Shown here: positions 34,801 to 40,881 of the stretch, one piece after another
Numbering within the stretch: position 1 is the first letter of the stretch
Layout: each line of letters opens with the position of its first letter
DNA from: Bacteroidales bacterium
GTDB taxonomy: Bacteria > Bacteroidota > Bacteroidia > Bacteroidales > Paludibacteraceae
Assembly: GCA_015654525.1 (NCBI GenBank)
Contig: JAATGT010000153.1
Span: 1 to 40,881, forward strand
Length of the DNA stretch: 40,881 nucleotides
Direction: 5' to 3'
The notes under the pieces: generated by a model
Told to the model about the DNA's origin: nothing
The model's input: the letters and a program-made list of their open reading frames with translations, nothing else
The model's database searches: none
Translations under genes and position numbers: made by a program

Positions 34801-35235
34801 TTACTTGCTAAAAAAATAAGTTTGCACTAACTTTTCAAACTCATTATAATCGCGATAACCTAATTCCGATTTGTATTTTTCTTTAGAACCCATAAAAACT
34901 ATGGTTGGCATTGCCTGTACATTAAATCGTTGAGCTAATGCAGGTTCTTGATCAACATCGATTTTATAGACAATCAGCTTACCATTATATTTATTCTGAA
35001 TAGCCTGCAAGTGAGGAGCCAACATTTTACATGGACCGCACCAGGTTGCATGAAAATCGAGAATAATTGGCAAATTACCAACACGTTTAAACAATTTATC
35101 TTTATCAAAATTCCAAACTTTCTGCTTAAAAGTCTGTGCATTAAGCTCTATGATTTGTACGTTATTTGTCTTTTGTGCAATTGCCGCCGAGCTTACAATA
35201 ATACAAAGCAGGAGCATCTGAAGTGTCTTTTTCAT
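34801..35235 (-). CDS. Periplasmic thioredoxin
   Basis: The 144-residue protein has a signal peptide (KKTLQMLLLCIIVSSAAIAQ) and one thioredoxin domain with ILDFHATWCGPCKMLAPHL, KIDVDQEPALAQRF and the cis-Pro QAMPTIVFM. It should act as a periplasmic thiol reductant. It is convergent with mutY, with only 3 bp between the stop codons and no visible terminator. It is the fourth exported thioredoxin-fold gene in the window. Confidence 0.9.
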   Translation of the reverse strand: MKKTLQMLLLCIIVSSAAIAQKTNNVQIIELNAQTFKQKVWNFDKDKLFKRVGNLPIILDFHATWCGPCKMLAPHLQAIQNKYNGKLIVYKIDVDQEPALAQRFNVQAMPTIVFMGSKEKYKSELGYRDYNEFEKLVQTYFFSK

Positions 35236-35339
35236 TTTTTATTTGCTGGTTTATCTTGTTTTTATTTTAACTACTAACTATTAATTCTGTGGAAAATTTT
35301 CACTTCGAACCATCTGAAAGCTATCAAACAAACTTCATC

Positions 35340-36176
35340 CTATTTTAGTTGCTTTTCTCGTCTGATTCTTGCAATAATATTTTGTGCCTTTTTTATTTCT
35401 TTCTGCAGTTTATCTACATCTTTTTTTACAATCCACAAATGGTATGTCGCAGCAATGGCTTTTTTGTCTCCATCCGGCAAGTAATACACATATGATTTTT
35501 TCCCGTGCAACGTAACTTTAATTCGCAGGCCCGTATTCTGAGCTATAAATGCAGCGACTCCTTTATCCGCTTCATTTTTAAATGTCAGCGTTTCCCAATG
35601 TGAACCAGCATCATTAAAACTGTGATAAGCCGGATTTGAAACTGAAAGTGTATCAGTATGAGCAAATAAATCATTAACTGACACTTCCAATGAAGTATGT
35701 TCTATTTTCCCCCCACAATAATTGCTTATCATATAAAAATCGGCATTCTCATCGACATAGGTTTTTAGATAAGTCCGAGTTACATTACTTTCTGTTAGCT
35801 GCGTTTTATAAATAAAGTTGCCCACTTCCTGATATTTTTTATCCTTTTCAAACCGAAAATTCTTTTGAATAGAATCAGCTTCATGCTGTTTAACCGGTAA
35901 AATGCTATCGCAATAAGCTAAGTTACGGGTGCTTTCGCGACGCGCTATGGTGTCCGCTAGCGCAGCTGCTATACGCCGTTTATCGACTAGCCTTGGGAAC
36001 AAAATATGTATACTGTCAATTTGTATTTTGGCTGCATTCAGTGAGTTTTGATTAATAAGAGTTTCAATACGTTTAAGCCTCTCATCAGCCAGTTTCTCCT
36101 GCTTATGGCGAGAATCGCAAGAAACCAAAAGTACCAAAACCAATAATAGTATGGGATTTCGAATAATACCTTTCAT
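35340..36176 (-). CDS. Lipoprotein of unknown function
   Basis: The 278-residue protein has a lipoprotein signal peptide with lipobox LVSC at about residues 17-20 (NPILLLVLVLLVSCDS). A charged coiled-coil segment follows (LADERLKRIETLINQNSLNAAKIQIDS in part), then a beta-rich middle part (YMISNYCGGKIEH, LHGKKSYVYYLPDGDKK) and a helical tail rich in Lys and Arg. I do not recognise a family with certainty; similar lipoproteins occur in Bacteroidales. It probably sits in the outer or inner membrane facing the periplasm. It stands alone on the minus strand. Confidence 0.75.
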   Translation of the reverse strand: MKGIIRNPILLLVLVLLVSCDSRHKQEKLADERLKRIETLINQNSLNAAKIQIDSIHILFPRLVDKRRIAAALADTIARRESTRNLAYCDSILPVKQHEADSIQKNFRFEKDKKYQEVGNFIYKTQLTESNVTRTYLKTYVDENADFYMISNYCGGKIEHTSLEVSVNDLFAHTDTLSVSNPAYHSFNDAGSHWETLTFKNEADKGVAAFIAQNTGLRIKVTLHGKKSYVYYLPDGDKKAIAATYHLWIVKKDVDKLQKEIKKAQNIIARIRREKQLK

Positions 36177-36323
36177 TATTTTATTTTATTTTTTTACAAA
36201 CCAAGTCGCTATTATTATTTCAAAATAAATAAACAAAACACAGAAATCTACATTTTATAAATTCTATCATTCTGGGTTTTGATTCTCGCCACTTAATCGA
36301 GAATTTACCCAAACAAATAAACT

Positions 36324-36554
36324 AACTTGTTCCAAAATCAGGGCATTTGTTCTAAACAATATTCCATTTCTTTGAAACAATGCCCTATTTCTTCTAAATA
36401 ATGCTCCATTTCTTTGAAATAATACTCCGTTTCTTTGAAACAATGTTCCGTTCCTTTGAACAAATGCTCTATTTCTTCTAAATAATACTCCATTTCTTTG
36501 AAACAATACAGCATTTCTTTGAAAAGATGAACCATTTTTTGCAAAAAACAATGC
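36324..36554. repeat. Eleven tandem units of exactly 21 bp
   Basis: Units start every 21 bp from 36324 to 36534 (36345, 36366, 36387 and so on) without a single slip. The main form is like atttctttgaaacaatgctc; a second form has cttctaaataat instead of ctttgaaacaat. The second form recurs at 36387 and 36471, 84 bp (four units) apart, hinting at a higher-order period. On the minus strand two reading frames stay open and give heptads such as FQRNGVL and FKEMEYY. Confidence 0.9.
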
Positions 36555-37267
36555 AGCTCAACAAAAAATCATACTCAGTTCTAATTCAGTACAAGTTATT
36601 CTTAAAAAAAACAGCTTGCAATGCGAGTAAATTCAGGCCGATTCGGGTTCCGGTCGGTGCATTTCTCCCTGTTTTCGGATCATTGTTTCAAAATTTCTTT
36701 GCAAATTTAATTGAATTTTTCAAAAGCGCCAATTTCAGGGACGAAACAAAACATCTTTTAGTGGAACCAAATTCATTTGATCAAATAATGATTAAGCTCT
36801 GTGAACCTTTATTCTATTGTCCGTGAATAATAAGATATTAATATTCCTGTAAAAAACCGAATAAAGAGGCGATGCTATATTTTGATTTTGATAGTTTTGA
36901 TAGATTTATACCTTTATAATCAACCAAATAATCGGAAACATTAACCACTTACGCTTATAAAACAATTGCAAAACGAGTATAAACGCAGAGGTTCTGCAAC
37001 ATATATAAAAATCTGATATATAAGTTTCGGATGACCATTAAAAAGCGATGATGATCGGACGAAAACAAGAATGATTCTGCTTAATTTGAAAGAATTAATT
37101 ATTTACAAAAGAAATGGCAAGTTGTGGATTCGGTTTTGGATAGAATAGTACAATGCAGACAGAAGTTTCGACTACAAATAATCAAACTTTTATTTTTTCC
37201 GACTAAAATAATTCAAATCTTGATCTGCATTTTCTTCTCTAATTGTGGCTATTTTACATATTTTGTA

Positions 37268-37275
37268 TATCTTTG
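37268..37275 (+). promoter_or_regulatory. -7 element of the polysaccharide export locus
   Basis: TATCTTTG matches the consensus 26 bp before ATG 37301. A weak ATTG (37242-37245) with a 22-nt spacer may stand for the -33 box. Confidence 0.6.
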
Positions 37276-37300
37276 CTATCAATTTCTCTTAAAAAATCAA

Positions 37301-38083
37301 ATGATGCGAAAACCGCTAATCCAGCTTTTGTTTTTCATGCTGTTAATCTTACAATTAACGTCATGTATAACAACGCACCAACTAAATTATTTACAAGAAC
37401 CAAAGAACAAAATTCCGTCCTATAAGGATACAATTTCATATAAAGACTATCATTTAAAAGAAGGTGATCGTTTATATATTCAGGTATATTCCACCGACGA
37501 AAAAACAAACACACTCTTCAATGGTTCCGGAAGCTCAGGAATGCAAACCTCATCAAGTTCGGGCGAGAATACTGATTTATATACTTATTTGGTAAAATCG
37601 GATGGTAATATTAAGTTTCCGCTAGTTGGAGATGTAAACATAAAAGGTAAAACACTGAGAGAAGCTAAAGAAACTCTGGAAGATGCAATTCGGCCGGTTC
37701 TTAAATTAAACTCCGTTGATATTCGAATGGTTGGCAGAACATTTAGTATAATTGGTTCCGGCAAAGCAGGTCGTTTTCCTTTTCCTCGTGAAAAAGTAAA
37801 TATTTATCAGGCCTTGGCAATGGCCGGAGACCTAAGTAACTCAGCAGATCGAAGTAAAATCAGAATTTTGCGGGTTAATGAAAACGGGAATCAGGTAAAA
37901 ACATTTGATCTCCGAAGTGCAGATATCATTAACTCTGAATTTTACTATTTAGAGCCCGACGATGTAATTTTTCTTCAGCCAATGAAAGAGCAATTCTTTG
38001 GAGTATCCACTTTTTGGGTAGCATTGTCAACAGTAATCACAACTTATTCATTAGGCTATTTTATTTATAAAAGTTTTTTCTAG
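37301..38083 (+). CDS. Wza-like polysaccharide export lipoprotein (first copy)
   Basis: The 260-residue protein has a lipoprotein signal (LIQLLFFMLLILQLTSC) and a Poly_export domain: YKDYHLKEGDRLYIQVYS, YLVKSDGNIKFPLVGDVNIKGKTLREAKE in parts. A SLBB-like segment follows (FSIIGSGKAGRFPFPREKVN, then ALAMAGDL), and a C-terminal hydrophobic helix (FWVALSTVITTYSLGYFIY). It forms the outer-membrane exit for exopolysaccharide or capsule. The frame is open back to 37124, but the promoter box covers that part. ATG 37304 directly after 37301 is an equally good start. A paralogue follows 60 bp downstream. Confidence 0.88.
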   Translation: MMRKPLIQLLFFMLLILQLTSCITTHQLNYLQEPKNKIPSYKDTISYKDYHLKEGDRLYIQVYSTDEKTNTLFNGSGSSGMQTSSSSGENTDLYTYLVKSDGNIKFPLVGDVNIKGKTLREAKETLEDAIRPVLKLNSVDIRMVGRTFSIIGSGKAGRFPFPREKVNIYQALAMAGDLSNSADRSKIRILRVNENGNQVKTFDLRSADIINSEFYYLEPDDVIFLQPMKEQFFGVSTFWVALSTVITTYSLGYFIYKSFF

Positions 38084-38143
38084 GACAAACTGACTATAAT
38101 AGTTTTACAAAACAACATCTATTGAAATCAGATTGCTGACAAC

Positions 38144-38890
38144 ATGAAAAATAAAACTAACACATTGTTGATTTTTTTATTATTACTTACACTTTCATCG
38201 TGTTACAATTATAAAAAGATGAGGTTATTACAAGATAATAATCGTAAATTACCTGTTTACGAAAAAACGAGCTATAAAGATTATAGAATTCAGGTAAACG
38301 ATGAATTGATCTACAGACTTATTACCTCAGATGAAACTATTTCAAAAATAATTTCATCATCATCTTCTTCGTCAGGCCAAAGTCAGATCTCATATCGTGT
38401 TTATACCGATGGAACCATAGATTTACCTTTTATATCTCATATTCATGTGGTTGGACTTACGTTGGATGAAGCGGCGGTGGTGATCGAAAATAGTTTTAAA
38501 AAATTAATACCCGATGCAGTTATAAAACTGAGTCTTGCGAATAAAACATTTACTATATTTGGAGATTCCGGATCTGGTATTTTTCCAATTTATAAAGAGA
38601 AACTGACTATTTTTCAGGCATTATCCATGTCGGGTGATTTTAGTGAAACCAGTGATAGAAAACGTATTCGTATAATTCGGGAATCAGAGAAAGGAACTCA
38701 GGTTATGGAGTTTGATATTCGTCCCAGAAGTATTATCGATTCAAAATATTACTATGTTTATCCGAATGACATCATTTACGTACAACGTGAATTTTCCAGT
38801 TTTTATAAAGTCAGCAATTACGCAACATTATTGAGTGTTATAAATTTCTCATTTTCATTACTATTTGGAGTCCTGAACTACAAAAAGTAA
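38144..38890 (+). CDS. Wza-like polysaccharide export lipoprotein (second copy)
   Basis: The 248-residue protein repeats the architecture of its neighbour: lipobox LSSC near residue 20, SYKDYRIQVNDELIYRLITSDE, a poly-Ser loop, YRVYTDGTIDLPFISHIHVVG, FTIFGDSGSGIFPIYKEKLT and ALSMSGDFSETSDRKRI. A hydrophobic C-terminal segment closes it. The two proteins align along their whole length, so this is a tandem duplication with strong divergence. It may form a mixed channel with the first copy or serve a different polymer. The Wzc-like gene starts 35 bp later. Confidence 0.87.
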   Translation: MKNKTNTLLIFLLLLTLSSCYNYKKMRLLQDNNRKLPVYEKTSYKDYRIQVNDELIYRLITSDETISKIISSSSSSSGQSQISYRVYTDGTIDLPFISHIHVVGLTLDEAAVVIENSFKKLIPDAVIKLSLANKTFTIFGDSGSGIFPIYKEKLTIFQALSMSGDFSETSDRKRIRIIRESEKGTQVMEFDIRPRSIIDSKYYYVYPNDIIYVQREFSSFYKVSNYATLLSVINFSFSLLFGVLNYKK

Positions 38891-38925
38891 TTTATAATCA
38901 TTGTTTTACCTAATGAACCATTACA

Positions 38926-40881
38926 ATGGAACTAAATAATATCGAAAAGCCATTTAGCGAAGAAGAATCTGGCTTTGACATCATGGAATGGGCATCTTAC
39001 TTCCTTAACAATTGGTATCTATTTGTTATTGGAATAATTGTTTCATTAGGATTAGCTTATATCGAAAACCGCTCCTGGTTACCCTCATTTCAAACAGAAG
39101 GCCGAGTTATAATTGATGAAAATCATTCAAATGGAAATAGCTCAGAAGCCTTGATGCAGGGTTTTGGTATTCAATCCGGATATAAAAATGTAAAAAATCA
39201 AGTCATCATGTTAGGGTCTAACGATTTAGTTAGTAAAGTTGTTGACAGCTTACCCTTTCTGAAAGTTGACTATATATCCAAGGGAAGTTTCAAAACCCGC
39301 AATTTGTACAAAACAACTCCTATTATAATTCAGGCTGACTATATTGCTCCTGAGGCTTATGGCGTGCTCTTTAAAATAAAACTACGGTCAAACGGCACTT
39401 ACACAATTTCTGTTGATGAAAATAACTTGTTCAGCAAATTTCAAATTGATGGACGCTACGGTAAAGCCATTCAACATAATTTATTTTTTCTGACAATAAA
39501 TAATATAGACAGATACATGGGAAATACCGAAATGTATTTCAAATTCAGGACAAAAGAATCATTAATATCCGATTTTGCATCCCGTCTAAATTTTGGCTAT
39601 GTTACTGAAGGTTCCTCGGTGTTGAAAATAGCATTAGTAAGCGATACACCCGATCGGGATATCGATTTTATCAATAAATTATGTGACACTTTTCTTGCCG
39701 ACAATCTTAGCAGAAAAAACGATGCTGCCACAAAAACTATAAACTTCATTAATGAACAGTTAGGGTTAGTGTCAAAGTCACTGACAACCTCCGAAGGCGA
39801 GATGACCAATTTCAGGCAGACGAACAAAATTGTTGATGTATCCAGCCATACGAGCGATTTATTATCCAAAGCCACAAAATTCGATAGTCAAAAGGCCGAA
39901 CTTAAATTGCGGGAAACATATTTAGACTATTTGACTAAATATTTAAAGACAAATTTTGCTGATGGAGCTATTATAGCACCTTCCAGCTTAGGGTTGAATG
40001 AACCGATGTTAATGACTTTTGTTCAACAAATCAATGAATTATATAATCTTCGCTCTGAAGTTACCGAAGCAAACCCTATCTATCAGAAGTATAGCAAACA
40101 AATAGAAACTTCCAAGCTTACTGTACTGGAAGTAGTAAAGAGCATGCGTGCTTCGCTTAATATTGAAAAAAATGATTTCCAAACCCGGCTGGCTGCCGTT
40201 AACAAAGAGATTGAAGAGCTTCCAAAAAAAGAACTGGAAATGGTTGCCATCGAGCGAAAGTATAAAATGGATGACAATTATTATACGTTTTTTCTTCAGA
40301 AGCGAGCAGAATCTGAAATTTTAAAAGCATCTAATACGCCTGATAATGACATACTTGATAAAGCAAGAATTGTTTCCATTACCAATTCGGATAAAAGATC
40401 GAAAACAACAATGATCTTTTTATTATTTGGGATTCTGATTCCGACTTTTATAGTCATATTAATGGAATTATTGAATAATACAGTTCATTCAACCAAGGAT
40501 GTCGAAAAGAATTCATCTTTCCAACTTATTGGAGCTGTTCGTCATACAAAAAGTACTGATCCATTAATTGTATCCAAGAATCCACGATCAGCCTATACGG
40601 AGATGTTCCGAATAATACGAACTCGTATAGAATTCATTGTGCAACGAAAAACAAATATCGTAGTCATGACTACCTCCACTGAATCGGGAGATGGTAAAAC
40701 ATATTTTTCTATCAATTTAGCTTCGGTTTATGCGATGGCGAGTAAAAAAACCATTCTGGTGGATATGGATATCCGAAAACCAAGTATAAACCAGAGATTC
40801 AATATAGTCCATCCGCTTGGCGTCACAAATTATTTAGTCAATCAATGTACACTGGATGAAGTTATTCTAAAATTACCCAAA
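38926..40881 (+). CDS. Wzc-like chain-length determinant / tyrosine kinase (cut by window end)
   Basis: At least 652 residues are visible and the frame is open at the window edge. The N-terminus has a Wzz domain with a membrane helix (WYLFVIGIIVSLGLAYIE), a periplasmic coiled-coil region, the GNVR-type segment ELPKKELEMVAIERKY, and a second membrane helix (TTMIFLLFGILIPTFIVIL). The cytoplasmic BY-kinase domain follows: AYTEMFRIIRTRIEF, Walker A STESGDGKT (ends at Thr592) and Walker A' ILVDMDIRKP (611-619 region). It controls polymer length and export through the Wza-like partners. The Tyr-rich tail that would be phosphorylated lies outside the window. Confidence 0.92.
   Translation, partial: MELNNIEKPFSEEESGFDIMEWASYFLNNWYLFVIGIIVSLGLAYIENRSWLPSFQTEGRVIIDENHSNGNSSEALMQGFGIQSGYKNVKNQVIMLGSNDLVSKVVDSLPFLKVDYISKGSFKTRNLYKTTPIIIQADYIAPEAYGVLFKIKLRSNGTYTISVDENNLFSKFQIDGRYGKAIQHNLFFLTINNIDRYMGNTEMYFKFRTKESLISDFASRLNFGYVTEGSSVLKIALVSDTPDRDIDFINKLCDTFLADNLSRKNDAATKTINFINEQLGLVSKSLTTSEGEMTNFRQTNKIVDVSSHTSDLLSKATKFDSQKAELKLRETYLDYLTKYLKTNFADGAIIAPSSLGLNEPMLMTFVQQINELYNLRSEVTEANPIYQKYSKQIETSKLTVLEVVKSMRASLNIEKNDFQTRLAAVNKEIEELPKKELEMVAIERKYKMDDNYYTFFLQKRAESEILKASNTPDNDILDKARIVSITNSDKRSKTTMIFLLFGILIPTFIVILMELLNNTVHSTKDVEKNSSFQLIGAVRHTKSTDPLIVSKNPRSAYTEMFRIIRTRIEFIVQRKTNIVVMTTSTESGDGKTYFSINLASVYAMASKKTILVDMDIRKPSINQRFNIVHPLGVTNYLVNQCTLDEVILKLPK

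Larger units (their letters stand above)
36177..37300. other. 1.1-kb gene-less region before the polysaccharide locus
   Basis: The left third holds the strict 21-bp tandem array (36324-36554). The middle (36560-36840) has one 99-codon open frame without family resemblance or promoter, which I do not accept. The right part contains a weak promoter candidate (TTTG 36887-36890, TACCTTTA 36909-36916) and the good -7 box at 37268-37275. The -7 box implies that the open frame starting at 37124 is not translated from its first codon. Confidence 0.6.

Noticed and set aside
36527-36826. 99-codon plus-strand frame upstream of the polysaccharide locus
   Set aside because: It starts inside the 21-bp array, matches no family I know and lacks a promoter. 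The slightly higher GC at 36620-36680 is not enough to call a gene remnant.

Overview
The window looks like the chromosome of a Bacteroidota bacterium, most likely a Bacteroidales member of Paludibacter-like type; the genus is a guess. The evidence is the low-GC, A/T-rich spacers, the many Bacteroidota-type promoters (-33 TTTG and -7 TAnnTTTG instead of -35/-10), weak or absent Shine-Dalgarno sequences, and typical Bacteroidota families: a LytTR membrane regulator, a CarboxypepD_reg/TonB-plug outer-membrane barrel, TlpA/DUF4369 thioredoxins, an S1 protein with acidic and Ala/Lys tails, a 29-residue COX24/mS38-like microprotein beside HU, and lipoprotein Wza plus Wzc polysaccharide exporters. 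No rRNA, tRNA, CRISPR array, insertion sequence or prophage gene was found.

Layout: 1-922 is gene-poor with a 41-bp tandem repeat. 923-4836 holds a LytTR transmembrane regulator followed by a large outer-membrane barrel protein. 4878-7391 (minus) holds a TIGR01777 epimerase and an RluB-type pseudouridine synthase with a repetitive N-terminal tail. 7717-10223 holds DUF1003, DUF1697 and DUF898 genes. 10224-11461 is a gene-less 1.2-kb block with a strong hairpin and a 21/63-bp tandem array. 11462-12649 holds two exported thioredoxin-fold proteins, convergent with thrS (12761-14710).

14896-20871 is a five-gene catabolic operon: DHDPS-family aldolase, sodium:solute symporter, iron-dependent alcohol dehydrogenase, PdxA-family dehydrogenase and DUF1537 acid-sugar kinase. 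The last two form the known kinase-dehydrogenase pair that turns four-carbon acid sugars into DHAP. 21047-25549 is a MarR-EmrA-EmrB-TolC-like efflux operon. A secreted SGNH hydrolase and rpsA follow (25717-28699).

28700-30213 is the least ordinary part. A strong promoter reads through a roughly 400-nt leader carrying five 42-bp repeats, each with a 14-bp palindrome, into a gene I place in the uncharacterised family DUF6261. 30282-33596 (minus) holds an RNase E/G protein, the microprotein, HU and a TlpA/DUF4369 thioredoxin. mutY (33727-34797) is broken by one in-frame amber codon. A periplasmic thioredoxin and a lipoprotein follow. 36177-37300 is gene-less and carries a strict 21-bp tandem array. 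37301 to the window end opens an exopolysaccharide locus with two Wza-like lipoproteins and a Wzc-like tyrosine kinase cut by the window edge.

A recurring theme is intergenic tandem arrays with unit lengths of 21, 42 and 63 bp at three separate loci. Their sequences differ but their period is shared. Together with the array-led DUF6261 gene they are the best candidates for something not yet described.
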